From NCBI GenBank assembly GCA_963824345.1, contig CAWGOZ010000023.1:62001-126000 (forward strand): 64,000 nt of DNA, given 5' to 3'. Positions 8,355 through 16,592 of this stretch are shown here, piece by piece. Positions within the stretch are counted from its first letter, which is position 1. Every line of letters starts with the position of its first letter. A program made the translations under genes and the position numbers. The notes beneath the pieces are model-generated. The model worked only from the letters and a program-made list of their open reading frames with translations, had not been told where the DNA came from and did not search any database. The stretch comes from Palsa-89 sp963824345 (GTDB taxonomy: Bacteria > Acidobacteriota > Terriglobia > Bryobacterales > Bryobacteraceae).

Positions 8355-9122
8355 ATGGAGGGCCTGCTCGATTTCCTGAAGCCGCCGGTGGCCGGGCTCC
8401 AGGATTTCTACATTCTCTCCGGACGCGCGCTCCGCAATCTTTTCCGCGGACCGCACTATGTCGACGACATCTTCATTCAAATGGACGCGATCGGCGTCGG
8501 AAGCCTGTGGATTGTCATCCTGACCGGTTTTTTCAGCGGCGTGGTGATCACCATGCAAATGTCTCGCGCTCTCGCTCAGTACGGCGCTACCGGGCAAGTG
8601 GGCGAGATTGTCGCCATCACCCTGGTTCGCGAACTCGGGCCGGTGCTGACGGCGCTTCTGGTGGCGGGCCGCAACGCCTCCGGAATCGCGAGTGAACTTG
8701 GTTCGATGCAGGTGACCGAGCAGATCGATGCTATGCGGGCGCTGGGAACCGATCCGATTCAGAAGCTGGTAACCCCGCGCATGATCGCCACTGCGGTGAT
8801 GCTGCCCATGCTGACCATCGTGGCCGATTTTGTCGGGCTTCTGGGTGGATACGTGATTGCGTATTACACCATCGGCCTCACCAGTTCGCAGTATTGGACG
8901 AACGCCTACCAGGCGCTGGCGTATAACGACGTCGTACAAGGGCTGCTTAAGCCTTTTGTGTTCGCGTTCATCATTTCACTGGTGGGCTGTTTCTACGGGC
9001 TGCGCACCTCGGGCGGGACGCAGGGCGTCGGCCTGGCCACCACGAAAGCCGTGGTGGTTTCCTCCATCTGGGTGTTCGTGGTTACGTCCATGCTGACCCG
9101 CATTTTCGTCAATTTGAGTTGA
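8355..9122 (+). CDS. mlaE: MlaE-type ABC transporter permease
   Basis: This 255-residue permease belongs to the MlaE/YrbE family, the inner-membrane part of MCE-type phospholipid transporters. It has about five hydrophobic helices, and the family hallmark region RELGPVLTALLVAGR followed by GSMQVTEQIDAMRALG is intact. It starts with the ATG at 8355 after a GGATCTGGAG segment. The order permease, ATPase, MCE protein with gaps of 26 and 6 bases identifies the operon. No mlaB or mlaC gene is adjacent. Confidence 0.92.
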   Translation: MEGLLDFLKPPVAGLQDFYILSGRALRNLFRGPHYVDDIFIQMDAIGVGSLWIVILTGFFSGVVITMQMSRALAQYGATGQVGEIVAITLVRELGPVLTALLVAGRNASGIASELGSMQVTEQIDAMRALGTDPIQKLVTPRMIATAVMLPMLTIVADFVGLLGGYVIAYYTIGLTSSQYWTNAYQALAYNDVVQGLLKPFVFAFIISLVGCFYGLRTSGGTQGVGLATTKAVVVSSIWVFVVTSMLTRIFVNLS

Positions 9123-9148
9123 TGAACTGATTGAGTTGAACTGACGAA

Positions 9149-10003
9149 ATGACGAGCGCCTCGTCCACCGCCGCCGCGACCGAGAGCCTGCTTCGGTTCG
9201 AGGCCGTCAGCCTGCACTTCGACGAAACCCTGGCGTTGGATTCGGTCTCGTTTGACATGGGCGCCGGGGAAACGCGCGTGGTGCTGGGCGCGGCCGGCAG
9301 CGGCAAGACTACGCTGCTCAAAACCGCGATCGGCCTGATCCAGCCGGATTCGGGACGGGTCTATTTGTTCGGCCAGGAGATCACCGGCTTGAAGGAAAAC
9401 CAACTATTCGATATTCGGAGCAAAGTGGGAGTCCTGTTCCAGGAAGGCGGTCTGTTCGACTCCATCACGGTCTCCGAAAACGTCGCCTATCCACTGCTGA
9501 ATGGCCACACTCACAACCTGCCGCTTGACCAGGTGGAGAGCAAAGTTCGCGACGCGCTGCGTTTTGTCGAACTCGAGCAAACCATGAATCAGTTCCCCGC
9601 CGAATTATCGGGCGGGATGCGGCGCCGGGTGGGCATCGCGCGCGCCGTAGTCAGCGAACCGCCGCTGGTATTGTACGATTCGCCCACGGCCGGCCTGGAT
9701 CCCATCACCGCCACTACCATCATGGCCTTGATTGCCAAGGAGCGAGACTCGATGGGCACGGCCAATCTCATCGTCACCCAGCGTTACCAGGACGGGCAAC
9801 TCATGGCCAACTTTCGATACAATCGCACAAGCGGACAATTGGAGCCGGCTTCCGGAAACGGCGGAGCGGCTGGGAACGGTTCCGATCCGGCGCGCACCGT
9901 CTTTATGGTGATGAAGGAGGGGCGGGTGGTTTTCGAGGGCACCCAGCACGAACTGGAAGCGTGCCAAGACGACTACGTCCGGAAGTTCGTGCCGAAGTAT
10001 TAA
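9149..10003 (+). CDS. mlaF: MlaF-like ABC ATPase with altered catalytic residues
   Basis: This protein should be the cytoplasmic ATPase of the Mla lipid transporter encoded around it. Walker A (GAAGSGKTT, about residues 46-54) and the signature LSGGMRRR are intact. The residue after the Walker B aspartate is Ser178 (YDSPTAGLD) where ABC ATPases have the catalytic Glu. The H-loop position reads VTQ (Gln211) where His is expected. An acidic and glycine-rich insertion follows (about residues 220-250). The protein is 284 residues, slightly longer than E. coli MlaF. ATP binding looks possible, but hydrolysis by the standard mechanism does not. Confidence 0.88.
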   Translation: MTSASSTAAATESLLRFEAVSLHFDETLALDSVSFDMGAGETRVVLGAAGSGKTTLLKTAIGLIQPDSGRVYLFGQEITGLKENQLFDIRSKVGVLFQEGGLFDSITVSENVAYPLLNGHTHNLPLDQVESKVRDALRFVELEQTMNQFPAELSGGMRRRVGIARAVVSEPPLVLYDSPTAGLDPITATTIMALIAKERDSMGTANLIVTQRYQDGQLMANFRYNRTSGQLEPASGNGGAAGNGSDPARTVFMVMKEGRVVFEGTQHELEACQDDYVRKFVPKY

Positions 10004-10009
10004 AAAAAT

Positions 10010-11083
10010 ATGCCAGTTCAGAAACAGGCTTCTTGGGCGCGGCTCAAAGTTGGAATCCTCGCGCTATTCGCGATGGCGATTTTGGCCGTGCTCATTTTTC
10101 TGATCACGGGCAGCACCAATATCTTCGAATCCAACGTCACGATTTACACTTTCATGGGCGACGCCGCCGCTCTGACGACGGCCGCGCCGGTAAACCTGGA
10201 CGGCATTCCAGTCGGCAAAGTCAAGACCATCCGTCTATCGGGCTCCAAGGATCCGATGCGGCTGGTTCGCATCGACATGCAGGTACCGGAACATACGCTC
10301 AAGGACATTCCCAGCGATTCGCTGGCCTCCATCAGCGCGGCCAACGTGCTGGGCACTAAATACATCAACATCAAGTCCGGCAAAAGCGCGACGACGGTAG
10401 GCGCGGGGCAGGAACTTCCCAGCGTCGCCACAGGCGAGTTCGAGGATCTGGTGCAGGAGGGCTTCGGAGTTTTGACCTCGGTGCAGGATACTGTGAAACG
10501 CGTCGATAACATCGTGGGTTTAGTGGAATCGGGAAAAGGCAGCATCGGCAAGTTGCTGGTAGATGAAACGCTTTACAACAACTTGCTGGCAATTCTGGCT
10601 CAGGTGAAACAATTGGCGGATGCGTTGAACAGCGACAAGGGCACCTTCGGGAAGTTGATTTACGATCCCGAGCTTTACAACCAGGTGCACGGATCGCTCA
10701 ACCGCCTGGACGCCATGTTGCAGCAATTGCAGGCGGGACAAGGGAGCGCGGGCAAGTTCCTCAAGGATCCGGCGCTCTACGATGAAGCGCAACAAACCGT
10801 CGCGGGCGTGCATAAGCTGGTGGACGACTTGAACGCGGGAAAAGGCACTGCCGGCCAACTGCTCAAGAACGAGGACTTGAGCAATCAATTGAAGGCCACC
10901 GTGAGTAAGATCGATTCGATCATCGACAAGGTCAACTCGGGCCAGGGAACCATCGGCCAGTTGCTGGTGAACCAGCAGTTGTATGACAACCTCAATGGGG
11001 CCACGCGCGAACTGCATCTGTTTATGAAGGATTTCCGCGCGAACCCGAGGAAGTTCCTGCGCATCAAGCTGTCGATCTTCTAG
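10010..11083 (+). CDS. mlaD: MCE-family lipid transport protein MlaD
   Basis: The protein has a single N-terminal transmembrane segment (about residues 15-35) followed by one MCE domain (VTIYTFMGDAAALTTAAPV to about residue 120), the hexameric lipid-channel unit of Mla systems. E. coli MlaD is 183 residues; this one is 357. The extra length is a C-terminal region holding five tandem 34-residue repeats. The ATG follows the ATPase stop by 6 bases, so it belongs to the same operon. The protein should sit in the inner membrane with the MCE and repeat regions in the periplasm. Confidence 0.92.
   Translation: MPVQKQASWARLKVGILALFAMAILAVLIFLITGSTNIFESNVTIYTFMGDAAALTTAAPVNLDGIPVGKVKTIRLSGSKDPMRLVRIDMQVPEHTLKDIPSDSLASISAANVLGTKYINIKSGKSATTVGAGQELPSVATGEFEDLVQEGFGVLTSVQDTVKRVDNIVGLVESGKGSIGKLLVDETLYNNLLAILAQVKQLADALNSDKGTFGKLIYDPELYNQVHGSLNRLDAMLQQLQAGQGSAGKFLKDPALYDEAQQTVAGVHKLVDDLNAGKGTAGQLLKNEDLSNQLKATVSKIDSIIDKVNSGQGTIGQLLVNQQLYDNLNGATRELHLFMKDFRANPRKFLRIKLSIF
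10529..11038 (+). repeat. Five tandem 102-base repeats within mlaD
   Basis: Five consecutive units of exactly 34 codons begin GKGSIGKLL, DKGTFGKLI, GQGSAGKFL, GKGTAGQLL and GQGTIGQLL. Each continues with a D/N-x-x-LY-like turn and an amphipathic helix. The DNA copies have diverged, so the repeat is old and kept at protein level. The units could extend the MCE hexamer as a coiled or stacked helical tube across the periplasm; that role is inference. Confidence 0.85.
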
Positions 11084-11093
11084 AATCACCGGA

Positions 11094-11897
11094 TTGAAAT
11101 ACCTGATCCCTAACGCCGACGACTTCGGCTACACGCGCGACGTCAACGAAGGTATTATTCACGCCCATCGGCAAGGCATCCTGACAGCGACTACGCTGAT
11201 GGCAACCGGCGCGGCGTTCGAGCACGCGGTAGCGCTGGCGCGGCAAAATCCGGGACTGGACGTGGGGGTCCATCTGGTTTTGGTTGGCAGCCAAGGCTTT
11301 CCAGCCACGGTGGCCCGGCTCACGGCCGCGATCGCACTGGGCCGCATTCGCATTTACGATCAGCTATGCGCGCAGGTGCGCAAAGTGCAGGCAGCCGGAA
11401 TCCGGCCGAGCCATCTGGATACGCATAAGCACACCCACCTGCTTCCGCCGGTACTGGAGGCTGTCGCTCGCATCGCGTCCGAGTTCCAGATCCCGTGGGT
11501 GCGCCGTCCCTTCGACCTGCCGCTGCATGCCGGAACTGAGCATGCCGGGACTGTTCCATGGACAAGGCGGGCGGTCAGCCGGTGCCTGGGCTTTGCGCGC
11601 GCCCGGTTTCAGCGCGTTCTGTCACGCCACGGCTGCCGCGCCACCGATCACTTCGCGGGCTTCCAAATTACCGGGCATTATGGCGCCGCCGAACTAGCGC
11701 GGTTGATTCGCGAGCTGCCGGAGGGCGTCACCGAATTCATGTGCCATCCGGGCTTCTGCACCGGGGAATTGCAAGCGGCTCGCACGCGGCTCAAGCAGAG
11801 CCGGCGCCGGGAACTGGATGCACTGACCAGCGCCGAGGTGCGCGCGGCCATTCAGGAATCGGGCGTCGCGCTGGCTCGCTATACCGAAATCCGCTAA
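11094..11897 (+). CDS. YdjC/HpnK-type carbohydrate deacetylase
   Basis: This 267-residue protein matches the YdjC/ChbG family, metal-dependent deacetylases of N-acetylated sugars; the HpnK branch is associated with hopanoid biosynthesis genes. The N-terminal metal motif NADDFGYT, the histidine pair in HLDTHKHTHLLP and the later FMCHPGF are present. The start is a TTG at 11094, directly at the beginning of homology, and no better ATG or GTG exists. It follows mlaD by 10 bases and may be cotranscribed with the lipid transporter. I see no other hopanoid genes here, so the HpnK label is tentative. Confidence 0.75.
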   Translation: MKYLIPNADDFGYTRDVNEGIIHAHRQGILTATTLMATGAAFEHAVALARQNPGLDVGVHLVLVGSQGFPATVARLTAAIALGRIRIYDQLCAQVRKVQAAGIRPSHLDTHKHTHLLPPVLEAVARIASEFQIPWVRRPFDLPLHAGTEHAGTVPWTRRAVSRCLGFARARFQRVLSRHGCRATDHFAGFQITGHYGAAELARLIRELPEGVTEFMCHPGFCTGELQAARTRLKQSRRRELDALTSAEVRAAIQESGVALARYTEIR

Positions 11898-11907
11898 TTT
11901 GGGACAG

Positions 11908-14448
11908 ATGCAAGGGCTACCACCATTGATCGATCGCGAATTGCTGTTCGGCGATCCCGAAATATCGGGCGCGCAACTCTCGCCGGACGGCAAATACATC
12001 GCGTTTCTCAAGCCTTGGAAAGAAACCCGCAACATTTGGGTCAAACAAATCGCCGAGCCGTTCAGCTCCGCGCGCCTCATGACCACCGAGACTGCTCGGC
12101 CTGTGGCAGGCTTCCTGTGGACACGCGACAGTAGGTTCATCGCCTACGTGAAAGACACTGCCGGTGACGAGAACTTCAACGTCTACGCGGTGGATCCCAG
12201 CGCCGCAGGTCCAAGCGGTGACGCTCCGCCCTCGCGCGACCTTACCAACCTCAAGGGCGTGCGCGTGATGTTGTTCAGCGCGCCCAAGACCGACCCTGAC
12301 GTAATCTACGTCGGTCTGAACGATCGCGACCCAGCCTGGCACGATCTTTACAAACTACGGATCTCCACCGGCGAGCGCACACTGATCCGCCAGAACACCG
12401 ACCGCATTGCGGCCTGGGTCTTCGATCTGGAGGGCAATCTGCGGCTGGCGCAGCGGATTCAGGACTCGGGCGATCAGGAAATTCTACGCGTGGACGCCGA
12501 CAGCTTCAAGCCCATCTACAGCTGCAATGTATTTGAGACCTGTGATCCAGTGCAGTTTCACAAAGATTCCCGGCGTGTGTACATTCAAACCAACAAAGGC
12601 GCTCTGGACCTCACCACGCTCGCGTTGCTGGATCTCGCGGCGGGCTCGCTCGAAATCGTGGAATCCGATCCGCTGCGGCGCGTTGACTTTGGATCGGCGT
12701 GGTTCTCCGAAGCCACCGACGAACTGGTGGCGACGATCTATGAGGACGATCGCGAGCGCCGGTATTTCAAGGACCCCGCGTTTGAAGCCGATTATCGATG
12801 GCTGGAGACAAAGCTCCCGGGCCGCGAGATTTCGATCGTCTCCAGTACCTTGAATGAGCGGCAGTGGCTCATTAGCGCGCACGGCGATGTCGAACCGGGC
12901 GAGACGTACTTGTTCAATCGCGATAGCCAGGCCCTCGCGTTTCAATACAAAGTCCGGGAAAAATTACCGCGCGAATCGCTCGCGCCCATGCAGGCGGTTC
13001 GCTACAAATCGTCCGACGGCCTGGAAATTCCCGCCTATCTGACCTTGCCGAAGGGTGTGAAGGCGAACGGTCTGCCGGCTCTGCTGGTTCCCCATGGCGG
13101 ACCTTGGGTGCGCGATGAGTGGGGCTACAATGCACTGGCGCAGTTCTTCGCCAATCGCGGTTATGCCGTGCTGATGCCCAATTTTCGCGGGTCCACGGGC
13201 TACGGAAAGAAGTTTCTAAACGCGGGCAATGGCGAATGGGGCGCCAGGATGCAGGACGATCTGACGTGGGGCGTGCAATATCTTGTGAACCAAGGCATCG
13301 CCGACCCGAAGCGCATCGGGATTCTGGGCGGCTCCTATGGTGGGTACGCCACCTTGGCCGGTGTCGCCTTTACGCCCGATCTATATCGCGCCGCGGTGGA
13401 TATTGTCGGCCCGTCGAATTTGCTCACGCTGCTCGACGCGATTCCGCCTTATTGGGAGGCCGCTCGCAAAATCATGTATGCGCGCATGGCCGATCCGGAT
13501 ACGCCCGACGGGAAGAAGTGGATGGAGGACCGGTCCCCCCTCTATTCCGCCGAGAAGATCAAGACGCCGCTGATGGTGGTGCAGGGCGCCAACGATCCAC
13601 GCGTCCACCGCCGGGAAGCCGAGCAGATTGTGATCGCGCTGCGCGATCGCGGATTCCCGGTGGAATACCTGCTCGCGCCCGACGAAGGCCACGGGTTTGC
13701 GCGACCGGTGAACAATCTGGCGATGTTCATGGCGGTGGAGAAATTTCTGGCGGCACAGCTCAAGGGACGCTATCAAGAGGGCGGGTCGCCGGAGGTAGCG
13801 GCCCGGCTGCAGGAAATCACGGTGGATCCGAAGACGGTGGTGATTTCCAAAAAAGTGGACGCCGCCACCGTGGGGGTTCCCCAAGTGACGGCGGATCTAA
13901 AACCTGGAGATTACAGGTACTACGCCAAGCTATCCATGGGCGGCCAGCAGATGGCGCTCAAGCTTTCAGTCGCCATCGAGGATCGCGGCGGCGCTTGGAG
14001 CGTTGTGGAGAGCCTCGATACGCCCATGGGCGCCATGCTCGATACAACGATTCTGGAGAAGGGCAGTCTAATCTTGCAAAAGCGATCCGTGGAGGGTGGT
14101 GATAGCCCAATTTCCGCGGATCTGGACGGTACGACCTTTGCGGATGGGGCAGGTTCCAATTTCGTGATCGGTTGTTTGCCGCTGGCGGACGGCTACACCA
14201 CGGTCTACCGCAATTTCGATCTGCAGAAGCAAAGGGTCAAACTCATGCAGCTCGAGGTGGCTCAATCCGAAAGCGTTACGGTGCCGGCTGGTACGTTCGA
14301 GGTTTTCAAAGTTGAGCTGTCTTCGGCCGATGGCGGTCCGGACAAGTCCACCGTATGGATCGCAAAAAACAGCCGCGTGCCGGTGAGGGTATCCACGGTA
14401 ATGGCCGAGATGGGCGGAGCCGTCCTTACCGCCGAGCTCTCGCCCTGA
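11908..14448 (+). CDS. S9-family prolyl oligopeptidase-like peptidase with C-terminal extension
   Basis: The first 640 or so residues form an S9 peptidase: a WD40-like propeller beginning GAQLSPDGKYIAFL, then an alpha/beta-hydrolase domain. The catalytic Ser is in GGSYGG (about 476), Asp in GANDPR (about 562) and His in DEGHGF (about 595). A further 200 residues resemble a DUF3108-like beta domain (VPAGTFEVFKVELSS), which is not part of standard S9 enzymes. No signal peptide is visible at the ATG at 11908 or at the in-frame TTG at 11899, so a cytoplasmic location is likely unless the true start has been lost. It begins 10 bases after the deacetylase gene. Confidence 0.85.
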   Translation: MQGLPPLIDRELLFGDPEISGAQLSPDGKYIAFLKPWKETRNIWVKQIAEPFSSARLMTTETARPVAGFLWTRDSRFIAYVKDTAGDENFNVYAVDPSAAGPSGDAPPSRDLTNLKGVRVMLFSAPKTDPDVIYVGLNDRDPAWHDLYKLRISTGERTLIRQNTDRIAAWVFDLEGNLRLAQRIQDSGDQEILRVDADSFKPIYSCNVFETCDPVQFHKDSRRVYIQTNKGALDLTTLALLDLAAGSLEIVESDPLRRVDFGSAWFSEATDELVATIYEDDRERRYFKDPAFEADYRWLETKLPGREISIVSSTLNERQWLISAHGDVEPGETYLFNRDSQALAFQYKVREKLPRESLAPMQAVRYKSSDGLEIPAYLTLPKGVKANGLPALLVPHGGPWVRDEWGYNALAQFFANRGYAVLMPNFRGSTGYGKKFLNAGNGEWGARMQDDLTWGVQYLVNQGIADPKRIGILGGSYGGYATLAGVAFTPDLYRAAVDIVGPSNLLTLLDAIPPYWEAARKIMYARMADPDTPDGKKWMEDRSPLYSAEKIKTPLMVVQGANDPRVHRREAEQIVIALRDRGFPVEYLLAPDEGHGFARPVNNLAMFMAVEKFLAAQLKGRYQEGGSPEVAARLQEITVDPKTVVISKKVDAATVGVPQVTADLKPGDYRYYAKLSMGGQQMALKLSVAIEDRGGAWSVVESLDTPMGAMLDTTILEKGSLILQKRSVEGGDSPISADLDGTTFADGAGSNFVIGCLPLADGYTTVYRNFDLQKQRVKLMQLEVAQSESVTVPAGTFEVFKVELSSADGGPDKSTVWIAKNSRVPVRVSTVMAEMGGAVLTAELSP

Positions 14449-14455
14449 AGTTGGA

Positions 14456-14464
14456 TGCTATAAT
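14456..14464 (+). promoter_or_regulatory. Extended -10 promoter of the rimP-nusA-infB operon
   Basis: TGC followed by a perfect TATAAT (14459-14464) forms an extended -10 element. It lies about 57 bases before the rimP start and just after the S9 peptidase stop. No good -35 hexamer is seen at the usual spacing, which is common for extended -10 promoters. The short leader that follows contains a terminator-like hairpin. Confidence 0.65.
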
Positions 14465-14483
14465 GAATTCGTCGGAAGTGTCC

Positions 14484-14507
14484 AGTGGGCGAAAGCCCAC
14501 TTTTTTA
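14484..14507 (+). terminator. Attenuator-like hairpin in the rimP leader
   Basis: AGTGGGC (14484-14490), a GAAA tetraloop and GCCCACT (14495-14501) form a perfect 7-bp stem followed at once by a run of T, the shape of an intrinsic terminator. It sits between the promoter and the rimP start at 14521. Leader terminators before rimP-nusA are known in other bacteria and allow feedback by NusA on its own operon; that function here is inferred from position. Confidence 0.75.
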
Positions 14508-14520
14508 TTGCATTCAGCTC

Positions 14521-15048
14521 ATGTCTGTCATCGCCAAAGAAGAGATTGTGGCAAAGATCACGGAAATCGCCGAGCGAGTGGCCGAGCCGGAAGGCCTCGA
14601 AATCGTCGAGGTGCAGTTGCTGGGAGCGGGCCGGGGGCGATTGCTGCGGATCTTTATTGATCGCAACCCTTCCGGTATCGACCGGGCCACTTCCGGGAGC
14701 GGGGCGGGCGTCACGCATGCCGATTGCGAGTTTATTTCGCAGCAGGTAGGAACTATTTTGGACATCGAAGACGTCATACCTGGGGACAGTTACACGCTGG
14801 AGGTCAGCTCGCCTGGCTTGGAGCGTAAGTTGTCCAAGGCGAAAGACTTCGAGAGATTCGTAGGTCAGAAAGCAAAAGTGGTACTGCGGGAACCGGTAGA
14901 GAATCAGCGTAGCTGGGTAGGCAAGCTTGCCGGTATTTCGCAGGGGATCGTTGCCCTGGAAATTGCCGAGTTGAAGCCCAGTGCCGGACGTCTGATCCGA
15001 TTTCCGCTCGCGCAGGTCGAAAAAGCCAACCTGAAGTTTGACTGGTAA
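14521..15048 (+). CDS. rimP: Ribosome maturation factor RimP
   Basis: RimP assists maturation of the 30S subunit. The 175-residue protein has the typical N-terminal alpha/beta domain (EPEGLEIVEVQLLGAGRGRLLRIFID), the central DCEFISQQVGTILDIED and the family signature YTLEVSSPGLER, followed by the small SH3-like C-terminal domain. The ATG at 14521 is at the start of homology; an in-frame start at 14485 would lie inside the leader hairpin and is unlikely. It is the first gene of the rimP-nusA-infB-DUF503-rbfA operon. Confidence 0.95.
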   Translation: MSVIAKEEIVAKITEIAERVAEPEGLEIVEVQLLGAGRGRLLRIFIDRNPSGIDRATSGSGAGVTHADCEFISQQVGTILDIEDVIPGDSYTLEVSSPGLERKLSKAKDFERFVGQKAKVVLREPVENQRSWVGKLAGISQGIVALEIAELKPSAGRLIRFPLAQVEKANLKFDW

Positions 15049-15080
15049 TACACTCCCAGACAGTTTGAGAAGAGGAAACA

Positions 15081-16559
15081 GTGGCTAGCATCTATCAGTC
15101 CATTGAGATTTTGAGCAAGGAGAAGGGCATCGATCCGCAGATCGTCATTGACGCGGTCAAGGACGCCATGCTGGTGGCGGCTCGCAAGCACTTCCGAACG
15201 ACGGAGGATCTGGTCGCCGAATTTAACGATCAGACCGGCGCGCTTGAAATCTATGGCGTGAAGAAAGTGGTGGAAGCCGTTCAGGATCCCGACAAGGAGA
15301 TTTCGCTCGATGACGCGCAGCGGATGGATCCTACCGCGCAACTGGAATCCGAGGTTCATTTCCCTAAGCCAACCGAGGCTCTGGGCCGCATCTCCGCCCA
15401 GACTGCCAAGCAGGTGATCCTGCAGAAGGTTCGGGAAGCCGAACGGGAGACGATTTTTTCGGAATATTCGGGGCGCGTGGGCGAGCTGGTCAACTGCATG
15501 GTGAAGCGTATCGAAGGTCAGGACCTGGTCGTGGATCTCGGCAAAACCGAGGCGCGCCTGCTCAAGAAGGAGCAAAGCAAGCTCGAAAATTTCAGTGTCG
15601 GCGACCGCGCCCGCTGCGTCATCCGCAGCGTGGAGAAAGCCGGCAAGAACGCCGGAGTGATCGTGTCGCGGGCCGCCCCGGAGTTGGTGATGCGCCTGTT
15701 CGAACAGGAAGTGCCCGAGATCTACGACAACACGGTGGTGATCAAAGGCTGCGCGCGCGAGGCCGGCGAGCGGACCAAGATCGCGGTGTCCAGCAGGGAT
15801 CGCGACGTGGACAGCGTGGGCGCCTGCGTCGGCATGAAGGGCATGCGGGTGCAATCCATCATCCGCGAGCTGCGCGGCGAGAAAATCGACATTATCGAGT
15901 ATTCCGACGACCCAGTGGTTTTTGCCACGCACGCCCTCAGCCCGGCGAAGATTACGCGCGTTTCCATCATCGATCCAGTGGAAAAGCACATGGAAGTGAT
16001 CGTCGACGATACGCAGCTTTCGCTTGCGATCGGCAAGAAGGGCCAGAACGTCCGGCTGGCGGCCAAGCTGCTGGGCTGGAAAATCGATATCAAGAGCGAG
16101 GAAGAGAAGCGTCAGGAAGTGGAGTCGGCCATGGCTGCGCTGGTTCCGGCGGGCGCGCCCGTATCGGTTCTAATCGATCTTGGCCTGGATGAGAAAGTGG
16201 TTGAGACGCTGATCGAATCGAACGTCGGTACGGTGGAAAAGCTCGGCTCCATGACACCCGAGGATCTGGAGGCCATCCCGGGGATCGGTCCCACGATTGT
16301 CGAGAAGATTTTGGTGGCGGTGAACGCCTACTACGCGCAGTTTGAACCGAGCGCTGAGGCTGTGCTAGCGCCGGAGGAGGAGCTCGCCGAAGGTGCCGAA
16401 GGCAGTGTGGCAACCCCGGATGCATCCACCGCGGAACCGCCGGTTGAGACCGCGCCCCATCCATCCGAAACAGAGGAAACAGCTTCTGTTGCGGCTGGAA
16501 ACCCGGCCGAAGAGAAAAAAGAATTTGATACCATAGAGAACTCGGAGGGGGTCGGCTAG
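15081..16559 (+). CDS. nusA: Transcription termination/antitermination factor NusA
   Basis: NusA binds RNA polymerase and controls pausing, termination and antitermination. The 492 residues comprise the N-terminal polymerase-binding domain, an S1 domain (about 135-200), two KH domains with the SVGACVGMKGMRVQ motif (about 240-345), and a helix-hairpin-helix-like region with EAIPGIGPTIVEKI (about 355-420). It ends in an acidic, Ala/Thr-rich low-complexity tail. The start is GTG at 15081 after GAAGAGGAAACA. The position between rimP and infB is the conserved one. Confidence 0.96.
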   Translation: MASIYQSIEILSKEKGIDPQIVIDAVKDAMLVAARKHFRTTEDLVAEFNDQTGALEIYGVKKVVEAVQDPDKEISLDDAQRMDPTAQLESEVHFPKPTEALGRISAQTAKQVILQKVREAERETIFSEYSGRVGELVNCMVKRIEGQDLVVDLGKTEARLLKKEQSKLENFSVGDRARCVIRSVEKAGKNAGVIVSRAAPELVMRLFEQEVPEIYDNTVVIKGCAREAGERTKIAVSSRDRDVDSVGACVGMKGMRVQSIIRELRGEKIDIIEYSDDPVVFATHALSPAKITRVSIIDPVEKHMEVIVDDTQLSLAIGKKGQNVRLAAKLLGWKIDIKSEEEKRQEVESAMAALVPAGAPVSVLIDLGLDEKVVETLIESNVGTVEKLGSMTPEDLEAIPGIGPTIVEKILVAVNAYYAQFEPSAEAVLAPEEELAEGAEGSVATPDASTAEPPVETAPHPSETEETASVAAGNPAEEKKEFDTIENSEGVG

Positions 16560-16592
16560 GCACCGCGTTGTTTACGGCTGGTGCAGTTATCT

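Noticed and set aside
14904..15989. 361-residue open frame antisense to rimP and nusA
   Set aside because: Both genes on the other strand are certain, and this frame has no protein-like features.
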